Positions 51,315-60,617 of a stretch of 64,000 bases of DNA are shown in pieces; position 1 is the first letter of the stretch, and each line of letters begins with the position of its first letter. The notes under the pieces were generated by a model. It ran no database searches. It saw only the letters and a program-made list of their open reading frames with translations, and had not been told where the DNA came from. Made by a program: the position numbers and the translations under genes. The stretch covers positions 1 through 64,000 of the forward strand of contig JAYQBG010000009.1 of NCBI GenBank assembly GCA_038137215.1, in the 5' to 3' direction. Source of the DNA: JABJAG01 sp038137215. GTDB taxonomy: Bacteria; Pseudomonadota; Alphaproteobacteria; UBA6615.

Positions 51315-51971
51315 TCATCCCGCGGCCGGGGGACTGATGATCCGCGCATTTGTGTCGCGCGGCATATCGACAATTGCTGTATCGCCCGCAATGCGCACGC
51401 GGCCCTCGGCGATCAGTCGCACGGCGAGCGGATAGCAGCGGTGTTCGACGGTCAGAATGCGTGCGGCGAGGGAATCGGTATCATCCTCCGGCAGAACCGG
51501 AACCGCAGCCTGGACCAGAATCGGACCGGCATCCATCTCGGCGCGCACGATATGAACCGTGCAGCCACTCAACTTCACGCCGGCCGCGATGGCCTGTTCA
51601 TGGGCATCGATACCCTTGAAAGAGGGCAGCAGCGAAGGGTGGATGTTGACGATCCGGTCATGCCAGGTCTCGACGAACCAGCCTGACAACAGGCGCATGA
51701 ACCCGGCCAGACAGACCAGTTCGACCCCGGCCGCGCCAAGCTTTTCATGGACAGCCCGGTCGAAGCTTTCGCGATCGGGATAACCTGTGTGTTCGATACA
51801 GGCTGTTGCCAATCCCGCATTGGCTGCGTGCGCAAGGCCTTTGGCATCCGGCTTGTTGGAGAGGACCAGTACGATTTCGGCCGGAAAGTCTGCATCGGCG
51901 CAAGCTTCAATAAGCGCCTGCAGATTGGATCCGCGTCCCGAAATCAGAACACCGAGTTTCAGTCGGGCCAT
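51315..51971 (-). CDS. purN: Phosphoribosylglycinamide formyltransferase PurN
   Basis: A 218-residue enzyme using 10-formyl-THF in purine synthesis. GVLISGRGSNLQALIEAC binds phosphate, and the catalytic Asn, His and Asp are in VNIHPSLLPSFKGIDAHEQA and HIVRAEMDAGPILVQAAV. The ATG at 51971 overlaps the purM stop by one base (TGATG). Confidence 0.97.
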   Translation of the reverse strand: MARLKLGVLISGRGSNLQALIEACADADFPAEIVLVLSNKPDAKGLAHAANAGLATACIEHTGYPDRESFDRAVHEKLGAAGVELVCLAGFMRLLSGWFVETWHDRIVNIHPSLLPSFKGIDAHEQAIAAGVKLSGCTVHIVRAEMDAGPILVQAAVPVLPEDDTDSLAARILTVEHRCYPLAVRLIAEGRVRIAGDTAIVDMPRDTNARIISPPAAG

Positions 51972-53053
51972 CACACTGTTCCGAGGGCGGCCTGAAGATT
52001 TTCGATCCGGACCCCGGCATCGGCGTCGGTGACAACTTCCCCGATCGCACGGGCCTGTTCGCCGCTTTGGTTCAGGTTATCGATGATTGCCGCGGCCTGA
52101 TCGGCAGCCGCGATGGCCACCATGCCGATCCCGCAATTGAACGTGCGGGCCATTTCCCGGGATTCAACGCCGCCCTGTTCCTGCAGCCAGCCGAAGACAG
52201 GCGGTGCGGTCCAGTGGCTGCCGTCTATTTCCACACCAAGCCCCTCGGGCAGCACCCGCGGGATATTTTCCAGAAGCCCGCCGCCGGTGATGTGGGCCAG
52301 GGCGTTGATGCCGCCCGTGCGCACCGCGGCCAGGCAAGACGCCACATAAATGCGGGTCGGTGTGAGAAGCGCTGTCCCGAGTGTCCGGGAGGTGTCGAAC
52401 GGGGCTGCCTCACCCAGCTCCCGTCCACTGGCATCCACGATTTTCCGAACTAGTGAATACCCGTTCGAATGAACCCCATCTGACGCCAACCCGATGATCA
52501 CGTCACCGGCTGTGACAGGACGGTCCGGGTCCGGTAATCCTGTGCCGCGTTCCATGGCGCCGACGGAAAAGCCGGCAAGGTCGAACTCACCTTTTGTATA
52601 AAGACCCGGCATTTCGGCGGTTTCTCCGCCGATGAGCGCGCATCCGGCCTGTTTGCAGCCCTCGGACACGCCGGCAATCACCTTGGCGGCGACGTCCGGC
52701 TCCAGCCCGCCGGTGGCAAAATAGTCCAGGAAAAAGAGTGGCTCGGCGCCCTGGACGACCAGATCGTTCACGCACATGGCGACGAGGTCGATCCCGATCG
52801 AATTGTACTGCTGTGTGTCGAAGGCCAGTTTCAGTTTCGTGCCAACACCATCGGTGGCTGCGACCAGGATTGGGTCGTCATATCCGGCCGCACGGGGGTC
52901 GAACGATGCGCCGAATCCGCCCAGCGCATCCATGGTTCCGCTTCGCCGTGTTGCGGCGGCCAGCGGCTTGATGGTGTCCACCAGTTCATTGCCTGCCGCG
53001 ATATCGACGCCGGCATCCTTGTAGGTCAGCCCCAGAGCCCGTCTCCCGTACAT
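51971..53053 (-). CDS. purM: Phosphoribosylformylglycinamidine cyclo-ligase PurM
   Basis: A 360-residue AIR synthetase. LTYKDAGVDIAAGNELVD, LVAATDGVGTKLKLAFD, MCVNDLVVQGAEPLFFLDYF and GCALIGGETAEMPGLY are the conserved ATP- and substrate-binding blocks. It is coupled with purN. Divergent from the DUF2066 gene. Confidence 0.97.
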   Translation of the reverse strand: MYGRRALGLTYKDAGVDIAAGNELVDTIKPLAAATRRSGTMDALGGFGASFDPRAAGYDDPILVAATDGVGTKLKLAFDTQQYNSIGIDLVAMCVNDLVVQGAEPLFFLDYFATGGLEPDVAAKVIAGVSEGCKQAGCALIGGETAEMPGLYTKGEFDLAGFSVGAMERGTGLPDPDRPVTAGDVIIGLASDGVHSNGYSLVRKIVDASGRELGEAAPFDTSRTLGTALLTPTRIYVASCLAAVRTGGINALAHITGGGLLENIPRVLPEGLGVEIDGSHWTAPPVFGWLQEQGGVESREMARTFNCGIGMVAIAAADQAAAIIDNLNQSGEQARAIGEVVTDADAGVRIENLQAALGTV

Positions 53054-53165
53054 ATTTTTGACGATTTCGTGCTATCTCTTCGCCGAAGTCGCCAGCATGT
53101 GGACCAAAACGCGTCGAATCGCGTTGTACATGCGGGTCACAATAGGTGTTTCGAGGTCATTTGCA

Positions 53166-54344
53166 ATGCGTGGCAAAACGTCAAAAATCAGCGCAGTTCG
53201 GGCGGCCGTGGCGGGCTTTGTGATGATTGCTGCGACGGCAGGCATTGCAACGGCCACGGCGCAGGAAACCGGCCTGACCGCGGTGTTTGTGGTCAGCGGG
53301 GTGTCCGTGGACGAAACCGCCGCAACCTCACGGGCAGCGCGTGAAGTAGCGCTGACCGCCGGCCAGATTTCGGCCGCGGAACAGATGCTGGCACGGCTGA
53401 CACGGAAGGAAAACCGGGCACTGTTGCCGCCCATGGATATCGAAACCGCGCGCGCCCTCGTGAAGTCGCTGCAGGTTGAAAACGAGCTGACCTCCGATGT
53501 CCGCTATCTCGCAGATCTTGTTGTCGCCTTTGAGCCGGATGCTGTTCGCAGTTATCTGCGCGCAGCGGGGGTTCCCTTTACCGAAGTGCGCAGCCGGCCG
53601 GTCCTTGTCGTACCGGTGCTGGCCGATGGTGTGAACTATCTCCTGTGGGAAGAACCGAACCCCTGGCGTGCCGCATGGCGTGACCATCCGGAAAGCTATG
53701 GGCTGGTTCCGATCGTGTCTCCGATCGGCGATCTGAATGATCTGACCGGTTTGAGTGCGGAGCAGGCTGTCGATGCCGATGAGGGCGCGCTGGGTGAGGC
53801 CGCCGTTCGATACGGGGCAGGATCGGTGATGGTAGCCATCGCGACCATTACGGGCGATGAACCGGGGGCCCAATCCATTGAGGTGGTGGCGAGCCGCGTG
53901 GGACGATTCGAGGAGCCGCCGCTGATCATCTCGCTTCAGAGTGCCCCCGAAGAAACCCCGGAGTTGTTTCTTCACCGGGCTGTCGGCGCTGTTGTCAGCG
54001 CCCTTGACGATGACTGGAAGCTGACCAGTACCGTCAGTTTCGAAGAGGTTGGCAGCATGCTTGTGGCGGTGCCGATTTCGGGGTTGCCCGGCTGGATCGA
54101 GCTACGCCGCCGTCTGGCCGGGGTGCCCAGCGTCACCGACGTCTTCGTCAACGCGCTCACGGCGAGTTCAGCCGAAGTCGAGATCGACTACCGCGGTGAC
54201 GCGCAGCAACTGGTGCGGGCGCTCGACCGGTTTGACCTGACTCTGGAGCCGGTTGGTTTCCAGAATGATGGGGCCGTCACCCAGCCATTCGATCCGCTTG
54301 ATTCGCCGCGCCCCTCTCATGTTCTGCGCCTCGCGGACAACTGA
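53166..54344 (+). CDS. DUF2066 domain protein, exported
   Basis: A 392-residue protein. A signal peptide (VAGFVMIAATAGIATATAQ) is followed by a DUF2066 domain: VSGVSVDETAATSRAAREVA, VKSLQVENELTSDVRYLADL, VPVLADGVNYLLWEEPNPWR. The function is unknown. The family commonly precedes the DnaA-like hda gene in alphaproteobacteria, as here (10 bp apart). ATG at 53166 has GAGG upstream; 53130 is another option. Confidence 0.85.
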   Translation: MRGKTSKISAVRAAVAGFVMIAATAGIATATAQETGLTAVFVVSGVSVDETAATSRAAREVALTAGQISAAEQMLARLTRKENRALLPPMDIETARALVKSLQVENELTSDVRYLADLVVAFEPDAVRSYLRAAGVPFTEVRSRPVLVVPVLADGVNYLLWEEPNPWRAAWRDHPESYGLVPIVSPIGDLNDLTGLSAEQAVDADEGALGEAAVRYGAGSVMVAIATITGDEPGAQSIEVVASRVGRFEEPPLIISLQSAPEETPELFLHRAVGAVVSALDDDWKLTSTVSFEEVGSMLVAVPISGLPGWIELRRRLAGVPSVTDVFVNALTASSAEVEIDYRGDAQQLVRALDRFDLTLEPVGFQNDGAVTQPFDPLDSPRPSHVLRLADN

Positions 54345-54354
54345 GCGAAGTTTG

Positions 54355-55035
54355 GTGTCACGTCAGCTTATTCTCGACCTGGGACACCGGACCGCGCGCG
54401 GCCGGGCGGACTTTCTCGTTTCGGGCAGCAATGCCGAAGCAGTCGAGTGGATCGACCGCTGGCCGGACTGGCCAGCGCGCGCCTTTGTGATCTGGGGGCC
54501 ACCCGCATCGGGCAAGACCCATCTGGGATATGTCTGGTGCGCACGCAGCGGGGCTGATCTGATCCGTCCCGACGATGTCCGGACATGCCAGGCTTCCGAT
54601 CTGCGGGACAGAAATGCGTGCCTGTTTCTCGACGATGCCGGTGATCTGGCGGGCAACCGGGGAGACGAGGAAGCGCTGCTGCATCTCTACAATTATACCC
54701 TCGAAACAGAGGGGACCCTGCTTCTGACAGCCCGCCAGGCCCCGTCATTCTGGCATGTCGGGCTGGCGGATCTGTCCTCGCGCATGAAGGCGTTGCAGGG
54801 GGTGGGGATCGCCGCCCCCGATGACAGCCTTCTCGCGGCGTTACTGGTCAAACAGTTCCAGGACCGGCAATTGCGCATTGGCGAGGATGTGATCGCCTAT
54901 CTTCTGCCGCGGATCGAACGCTCTTTTGAAGCCGCATCTCGGATCGTGGCGGCGATCGATGCCGCGGCCCTGGAGCGCCTGCGCCCGATCACCGTGCCGC
55001 TGGTGCGCGAAGTTGTCGAGTCTTTCGAAGACTGA
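54355..55035 (+). CDS. hda: DnaA-related regulator Hda (HdaA)
   Basis: A 226-residue AAA+ protein resembling the DnaA ATPase domain without the DNA-binding domain. SRQLILDLGHR starts with the clamp-binding QLxLxx motif, FVIWGPPASGKTHLGYVWC is Walker A, and ACLFLDDAGDL is Walker B. With the sliding clamp it inactivates DnaA after initiation. The start is GTG (54355), with TTG 54352 adjacent. Confidence 0.92.
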   Translation: MSRQLILDLGHRTARGRADFLVSGSNAEAVEWIDRWPDWPARAFVIWGPPASGKTHLGYVWCARSGADLIRPDDVRTCQASDLRDRNACLFLDDAGDLAGNRGDEEALLHLYNYTLETEGTLLLTARQAPSFWHVGLADLSSRMKALQGVGIAAPDDSLLAALLVKQFQDRQLRIGEDVIAYLLPRIERSFEAASRIVAAIDAAALERLRPITVPLVREVVESFED

Positions 55036-55041
55036 ACCGGT

Positions 55042-55070
55042 CTGTCATGACCCTGTCATGCTCTTGTCAT
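55042..55070 (+). promoter_or_regulatory. Pho box: three direct repeats at 11-bp spacing
   Basis: CTGTCAT (55042-55048), CTGTCAT (55053-55059) and TTGTCAT (55064-55070) recur every 11 bp, with 4-base AT/GC spacers. This is the PhoB binding pattern (CTGTCAT-N4 repeats). It sits 84 bp before the ppk start, so PhoB probably activates ppk-ppx under phosphate limitation. Confidence 0.8.
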
Positions 55071-55153
55071 AAATTGCGGACAGGTTGCGATCACGTTAGC
55101 CTGACAGCGCGTTGTGCTGGTTCGCAACATCAATCCTGACAAGAAATGGTCCC

Positions 55154-57316
55154 GTGGTTTCAGAAGAAACAGTCGAATACGACGAGATATCCCCTGCAAT
55201 AGCGCCCGATTCACCGGGTCGCTTCATCAACCGGGAACTGTCCTGGCTGGCCTTTAATGAACGCGTGCTCGAAGAGGCGGAAAACCCGAACCATCCGCTG
55301 CTGGAACGCTTGCGGTTTCTGTCGATTTCGGCGTCGAACCTTGATGAATTCTACATGGTGCGCGTCGCCGGTTTGAAAGGGCAGGTCGATGCCGGTGTCA
55401 CCACGCCCAGTCAGGAAGGGCTCTCGCCGGGTGAGCAGCTTTCGGCGATCAATGCGCGTGCGGGCAACCTGATGGCCGAGCAGCAGCGTATCTGGCGCTC
55501 GCTGGTGACGGCTTTGCGGGAACACGACCTGACCGTTGTTGAACCCGAGGAACTGACCCCCGACGAGAGCGGGTGGCTCGAAGACCACTTCATGAGCACG
55601 ATTTTCCCGGTACTCACGCCGCTGGCCGTCGATCCGGCCCACCCGTTTCCGTTCATCCCGAATCTCGGCCTTGCTTTGGCCATGGACCTCTTCCGGGAAT
55701 CCGACAGCCGGGCGATGGTGGGGCTCCTGCCGCTGCCGGGACAGATTGACCGTTTCATCCGGCTGCCGGGCAGTCATCCGCGTTTTATCGCGCTGGAACG
55801 CTACGTCTCGATGTATCTCGGGCATGTCTTCCCGGGCTTTGATCTGAAGGGTTACGGCACCTTTCGCGTGATCCGCGACAGCGATATCGAAATTCTCGAA
55901 GAGGCCGAAGACCTGGTCCGGCTGTTTGAAAGTGCGCTCAAGCGGCGCCGGCGGGGGTCGGTGATTCGGCTGACCTTCGACAGCAATATGCCCGAGAGCC
56001 TGCGCAATTTCGTCGCCGCGGAAAGCGATGTCGATGATGAGGACGTGTTCCTGCTGGACGGCATGCCGGGGCTCGACCGCACGAAGGAGCTCATCATCGA
56101 TGAGCGCTCCGATCTGCTGTTTCAGCCGTTCAACATCCGGTTTCCCGAGCGTATTCGAGACTTCGCGGGCGATTGCTTTGCTGCGATCCGCGCCAAGGAC
56201 ATTGTCGTACACCATCCCTTCGAATCCTTCGATGTCGTGGTGCAATTCCTGCGGCAGGCGGCCCGCGATCCCAAGGTTGTTGCGATCAAGCAGACCCTCT
56301 ACCGGACATCGGAGAACTCACCGATTGTGCAGGCGCTGATCGAGGCGGCGGAGGCCGGCAAGAACGTGACCGCCCTGGTCGAACTGAAGGCGCGTTTCGA
56401 TGAAGAGGCCAATATTCGCTGGGCGCGCGAACTGGAGCGGGCGGGCGTTCAGATCGTTTATGGGTTCATTGATCTCAAGACCCACGCCAAGATCAGCCTG
56501 GTGCATCGCCGCGAAGGGTCCGATCTGCGCAGCTATGTGCATTTCGGCACCGGCAATTATCATCCGATCACGGCCCGGATTTACACCGATCTCAGTTATT
56601 TCACCCAGAACCCGGTTCTATGCCGTGATGCCTCGCGCGTCTTCAACTACATGACCGGCTATGCCCGTCCCGAGGAACTGGAACGGGTTTCCGTGGCCCC
56701 GCTGAGCCTGCGCCAGACCCTGATGCAGGGCATCGAAGAGGAAATCGCCCATGCCGAGGCCGGGCGTCCGGCCGAAATCTGGGCGAAGCTGAACAGCCTC
56801 GTGGATGGCGACATCATCGATGCGCTCTATCGCGCCTCGCAGGCCGGCGTGACCATCCGGCTCGTCATTCGCGGTATCTGCTGCCTGCGTCCGGGGGTGC
56901 CGGGCCTGAGCGAGAATATCGAGGTGCAGAGCATCGTGGGACGGTTCTTGGAACATTCCCGCATCGCGGCTTTTGGCGATGGCGAAGAAATGCCCAATGC
57001 CCACGCCAAGTTGTACATCTCTTCGGCCGACTGGATGCCGCGCAACCTGGATCGCCGGGTCGAGCTTCTGGTGCCGATCGAGAACGGCACGGTCCATCAG
57101 CAAATTCTCGACCAGATCATGGTTGCGAATCTTCTCGATCGCGCTCAAAGCTGGGAGATGAAGCCCGACGGCACTTACGCCCGGATCGACACCAGCGGCG
57201 AGCAAGACCCATTCAGCGCTCACAACTACTTCATGACCAATCCGAGCCTCTCGGGACGCGGCAGTGCTTTGAAGAAGCCCGGCAGCGCGCCGCAGTTACT
57301 CGCGCATCCGGATTAA
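55154..57316 (+). CDS. ppk1: Polyphosphate kinase 1
   Basis: A 720-residue enzyme that builds polyphosphate from ATP. FINRELSWLAFNERVLEEA is the N-terminal domain; KQTLYRTSENSPIVQALIEA and LVELKARFDEEANIRWA start the catalytic part. Active-site His residues lie in DLKTHAKISLVHRREG and in NAHAKLYISSADWMPRNLDR. The GTG at 55154 has a weak ribosome site. A Pho box lies upstream and ppx 27 bp downstream. Confidence 0.96.
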   Translation: MVSEETVEYDEISPAIAPDSPGRFINRELSWLAFNERVLEEAENPNHPLLERLRFLSISASNLDEFYMVRVAGLKGQVDAGVTTPSQEGLSPGEQLSAINARAGNLMAEQQRIWRSLVTALREHDLTVVEPEELTPDESGWLEDHFMSTIFPVLTPLAVDPAHPFPFIPNLGLALAMDLFRESDSRAMVGLLPLPGQIDRFIRLPGSHPRFIALERYVSMYLGHVFPGFDLKGYGTFRVIRDSDIEILEEAEDLVRLFESALKRRRRGSVIRLTFDSNMPESLRNFVAAESDVDDEDVFLLDGMPGLDRTKELIIDERSDLLFQPFNIRFPERIRDFAGDCFAAIRAKDIVVHHPFESFDVVVQFLRQAARDPKVVAIKQTLYRTSENSPIVQALIEAAEAGKNVTALVELKARFDEEANIRWARELERAGVQIVYGFIDLKTHAKISLVHRREGSDLRSYVHFGTGNYHPITARIYTDLSYFTQNPVLCRDASRVFNYMTGYARPEELERVSVAPLSLRQTLMQGIEEEIAHAEAGRPAEIWAKLNSLVDGDIIDALYRASQAGVTIRLVIRGICCLRPGVPGLSENIEVQSIVGRFLEHSRIAAFGDGEEMPNAHAKLYISSADWMPRNLDRRVELLVPIENGTVHQQILDQIMVANLLDRAQSWEMKPDGTYARIDTSGEQDPFSAHNYFMTNPSLSGRGSALKKPGSAPQLLAHPD

Positions 57317-57343
57317 CCCAGCGAACCCCGCAGGCGGTCCGTC

Positions 57344-58843
57344 ATGGCCGCTAGGCTTGCCGTCCGCGACGCCCGGCCGGCTGCCGTGGTCGATATCGGC
57401 TCGAACTCGATCCGATTGGTGGTGTTCCGGGACCGCTCGCGTGCGCCGACGGCCGTGTTCAACGAGCGTGTGATCTGCGGCATCGGCCGCGACATGGCCC
57501 GGACCGGCCATTTGCACAAGGACGGCGTCGCCCAGGCGTTGGCCAATCTGCCGCGCTTTGCAGCCATCGCCAAATCCATGGACATCAGGGACACCTCTCT
57601 GCTGGCCACAGCCGCCACGCGTGAAGCTTCCGACGGACCGGATTTTCTCAGGAGAATCGAAGACATCTTCGACCGGCCCGTGGTGCAACTCGACGGCGAT
57701 GAAGAGGCGCGTCTGGCGGCGGCCGGGGTTCTCTGCGGCCTGCCCGATGCGCGCGGCATGGTCGCCGATCTGGGCGGCGGCAGTCTGGAGGTCGCCGCCT
57801 TGTCCAAGGGCAAAATGGGGAAGTTTGCCACCCTGCCGCTTGGCCCCCTGCGTCTGCTGGCGACGGTGGGCGATGACAGGGGTAAGATATCCAAAAGTGT
57901 CGGTGCGGCGCTGGACGAAATCGACTGGATGGACAGCGCTCTGAAGGACGGTTCGATCTATATCGTGGGTGGTGCCTGGCGGGCACTGGCGCGGCTGCAC
58001 ATGGTCCAGACCGGCTATCCGCTGCGGGTCATCCACAACTACCGGATCAGTGGCCGTGAGGCGGCGGAGTTCTGTGACGTGGTGTCCGGGTTGGGGGCTT
58101 CGACCCTCGCGCGGATCGATGTGGTGCCCAAGGCGCGCGCCAACACCCTGCCGGTGGCTGCCGCTGTGTTGCAGCAACTGATCGTGGAGTCGAAAGCCGA
58201 ACAGATTGTGTTTTCCGCGCTCGGCATCCGAGAGGGACGTGTCTTCGACATGCTCGACGACGAGGCCAGGGCCGAAGACCCGCTGATTGTCGCCTGCGAT
58301 GAGGTCGCCGAGCGGGAAAACCGCTTCCCCGGTGCCGGAGAGGCCGTGTTCGACTGGGTGTCGCCCCTCTTCGAGGAAGAGTCCTCCGGTGAGAAGCGTT
58401 TGCGGCGCGCGGCGTGCCTGCTCGGAGATATCGGCTGGCACGAGCACCCGGATTACAGGGCCGAACAGGTCTATTTCCGTATCCTCCGCCTCTCGCTGCT
58501 GGCGCTCACCCACACCGAGAAAACCCGCATCGCGCTGGCCGTCTATCGCCGCTATGGCGGGTCCATGAACGATCAGGCTTTACGCACCGCCGAGGCGCTG
58601 CTCAGCGACGAGGACACTGTCTGGTCGCGCCGGCTCGGTGCCGCCCTGCGGCTGGCGGAAACCCTGACAGCTGGCACTGCCGACCTGCTCCGGGGTGCGC
58701 AACTCAAGCTGTCTAAAGACAGTCTGACCCTGAAGATGAAAAACGGCCATGCGGCGCTGGTGGGTGACGTGGTGCGAAACCGCTTTTCAACCCTCGCCCG
58801 TCAGTTCGACCGGGAGCCGAAATTCGAGGGCAAGGGGCTTTAG
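57344..58843 (+). CDS. ppx: Exopolyphosphatase Ppx/GppA family
   Basis: A 499-residue ASKHA-fold phosphatase. VVDIGSNSIRLVVFRD is phosphate motif 1, TAATREASDG follows, and VADLGGGSLEVAAL is phosphate motif 2. The C-terminal HD-like domain (IGWHEHPDYRAEQVYF) is present. It removes terminal phosphates from polyphosphate and may also act on pppGpp. The two-gene ppk-ppx operon makes and breaks the same polymer. Confidence 0.95.
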   Translation: MAARLAVRDARPAAVVDIGSNSIRLVVFRDRSRAPTAVFNERVICGIGRDMARTGHLHKDGVAQALANLPRFAAIAKSMDIRDTSLLATAATREASDGPDFLRRIEDIFDRPVVQLDGDEEARLAAAGVLCGLPDARGMVADLGGGSLEVAALSKGKMGKFATLPLGPLRLLATVGDDRGKISKSVGAALDEIDWMDSALKDGSIYIVGGAWRALARLHMVQTGYPLRVIHNYRISGREAAEFCDVVSGLGASTLARIDVVPKARANTLPVAAAVLQQLIVESKAEQIVFSALGIREGRVFDMLDDEARAEDPLIVACDEVAERENRFPGAGEAVFDWVSPLFEEESSGEKRLRRAACLLGDIGWHEHPDYRAEQVYFRILRLSLLALTHTEKTRIALAVYRRYGGSMNDQALRTAEALLSDEDTVWSRRLGAALRLAETLTAGTADLLRGAQLKLSKDSLTLKMKNGHAALVGDVVRNRFSTLARQFDREPKFEGKGL

Positions 58844-58865
58844 GGCTTACCGAATCTTCCTCGCC

Positions 58866-58954
58866 GTCATTGCGAGGAGCGGCGCGACGAAGCAATCCAG
58901 TCTGTCGCACACGTCCACTCTGGATTGCTTCGGGCCTCCGGCCCTCGCAATGAC
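58866..58954. repeat. 89-bp palindromic intergenic repeat (copy 1)
   Basis: GTCATTGCGAGG at the left end is the exact reverse complement of CCTCGCAATGAC at the right end, and AAGCAATCCAG (58890-58900) matches CTGGATTGCTT (58920-58930). The element lies between the convergent ppx and rnd genes and can fold into a long cruciform. A copy of equal length lies on the other side of rnd. Confidence 0.8.
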
Positions 58955-58973
58955 AGGGTGCCGAAAACGGCGG

Positions 58974-60128
58974 CTAGTCGCCGATCTCCACCATCCGGAC
59001 CTTGCCCATGCCCGCGCCCAGCGCGATCTCGCCGTGTTTGAGGCGGAGCGCGTCCTCTCCGAAGATTTCGCGCCGCCAGCCGCGCAGGGCCGCCACATCG
59101 GCGTCGTCATCGGCGGCAATCTCTTCCAGGTCGGCGACGGTGGCCACCAGCTTCTGGGCCACGTCATGAGTATCGCATTTAAATTTCAGCAGCACCTTCA
59201 GCAGGTCCATCAGCGGTCCGGCCCCGGGCGGCAGTTCGACAATCGGCGGCAACTCCGGTGCCTCGTCTTCGGGCAGGTTGCGCCCGGCCTCGATGGCCTC
59301 TATCAGGCTGCGGCCCATCTTGCCGTCGGCAAAGCCCTTGGGAAGGCCGCGTACCCGCGACAGCGCCTTGGGGTTTTCCGGCGGGCGGGCGGCGAGCTGT
59401 AAGAGCACATCGTCGCGCAGGATGCGATTGCGCGGCTGGTCCCGGTTCATGGCCTCTCGGTCCCGCCAGGCCGCCACGGCCTGCAGCACCGCCAGATAGC
59501 GCGGCTGGGCGCGCTTGGTCTTCATCCGCCGCCAGGCTTCCTCGGGTACGACCTCGTACTTGGCCGGGTCGGCCAGCTTGATCATTTCCTGCTCGACCCA
59601 GGCGATGCGGCCGTTCTCCTCGATCCGGGCGCGGAGCTTCTCATAGGCGACCCGCAGATGGGTGACGTCCGCCATGGCGTATTCCAGCTGGGACTCCGAC
59701 AGGGGCCGGTGCGACCAGTCGGTAAAGCGGCTCGCCTTGTCGAGGCGCACCTTCGCCAGCTTGGCGATCAGGCCCTCATAGCCCACCTGGTCCCCGAAGC
59801 CGGCGACCATGGCGGCCACCTGGGTGTCGAACAGGGGCTGCGGGGTGACGCCGCCCTCATGGTGGAAAATCTCGATATCCTGGGTCGCGGCGTGCATCAC
59901 CTTGAGCACGTTCTCGTTGGCAATCAGGTCGTAGAGTGGCTTCAGATCGATGGTGTCGGCCAGCGGATCGATGATCGCCTCGTCATCCGGGCCGGCGACT
60001 TGCACCAGGCACAGGATCGGCCAGAACGTGCTCTCGCGCATGAACTCGGTATCGACGGTGATGTATTCGGCGCTGGACAGCGCCTCGCAGAACGCGGCGA
60101 GGGCGCCGGTGTCGGTGATAACTTTCAT
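58974..60128 (-). CDS. rnd: Ribonuclease D
   Basis: A 384-residue 3'-5' exonuclease for tRNA 3' maturation. The DEDDy residues appear in TVDTEFMRE, FDTQVAAM and the ESQLEYAMADVTHLRVAYEK block. HRDC-type helices follow (KTKRAQPRYLAVLQAVAAWR, NRDQPRNRILRDDVLLQLA). The length matches the family. It is divergent from aspS, the usual order. Confidence 0.95.
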   Translation of the reverse strand: MKVITDTGALAAFCEALSSAEYITVDTEFMRESTFWPILCLVQVAGPDDEAIIDPLADTIDLKPLYDLIANENVLKVMHAATQDIEIFHHEGGVTPQPLFDTQVAAMVAGFGDQVGYEGLIAKLAKVRLDKASRFTDWSHRPLSESQLEYAMADVTHLRVAYEKLRARIEENGRIAWVEQEMIKLADPAKYEVVPEEAWRRMKTKRAQPRYLAVLQAVAAWRDREAMNRDQPRNRILRDDVLLQLAARPPENPKALSRVRGLPKGFADGKMGRSLIEAIEAGRNLPEDEAPELPPIVELPPGAGPLMDLLKVLLKFKCDTHDVAQKLVATVADLEEIAADDDADVAALRGWRREIFGEDALRLKHGEIALGAGMGKVRMVEIGD

Positions 60129-60181
60129 GGACCGAATATCTACAGGAAATCGAAGAGGCCGGGAACCCGCACAAACGCTCC

Positions 60182-60270
60182 GTCATTGCGAGGTCCGCAG
60201 GACCGTGGCAATCCAGAGCGGTCCTGTTCAGGCGTCTGGATTGCTTCGTCGCTTCGCGTCTTGCGATGAC
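60182..60270. repeat. 89-bp palindromic intergenic repeat (copy 2)
   Basis: This has the same length and plan as the copy at 58866. GTCATTGCGAGG begins it, GGCAATCCAG and CTGGATTGCTTCG form the inner pair, and CTTGCGATGAC closes it with one or two changes. It lies 53 bp upstream of the rnd start, so rnd is bracketed by two copies. Confidence 0.75.
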
Positions 60271-60334
60271 ATGCTTGTTTCGTCACGGTCCGTCCATGAC
60301 GTTTGCGGAGGGTTTTGTCCGGGTCGGCGCTGAG

Positions 60335-60494
60335 ATGCCCGGGTCAAGCCCGGGCATGACAAGTGAGTGTTGGCGCGGACAGCAACAATATTGTCCTACC
60401 CGGACCTGATCCGGGTATCTCACAATCATCCTCATACTGAGCCTGTCGAAGTATGAGGATGTCGTCCTCGTCCTTCGACAAGCTCAGGATGAGG
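60335..60494. repeat. Array of three different palindromic repeats between rnd and aspS
   Basis: The 489-bp rnd-aspS gap holds no gene. Besides the 89-bp repeat it contains ATGCCCGGG-tcaag-CCCGGGCAT (60335-60357), TACCCGGA-cctga-TCCGGGTA (60397-60417), and CATCCTCATACT...AGTATGAGGATG (60427-60461). The last is followed by CCTTCGACAAGCTCAGGATG (from 60472), which pairs with the preceding block with two mismatches. All resemble dispersed repeats of alphaproteobacterial intergenic DNA. The last 120 bp before aspS carry no repeat and presumably its promoter. Confidence 0.7.
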
Positions 60495-60617
60495 GCTCAG
60501 GCGAGGTCTTGCATCTTCTCCGATGCCCGACGCGCGCCCTTGACACACACCCGTGTTCCATGGCCATTGGCCCGCGCCTCTACACCCTGAAAAATCAACA
60601 GATTCCGAGAAGCGACC

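Noticed and set aside
58866..60494. CRISPR array in the repeat-rich region around rnd
   Set aside because: The repeats are different palindromes with no regular repeat-spacer spacing and no cas genes.
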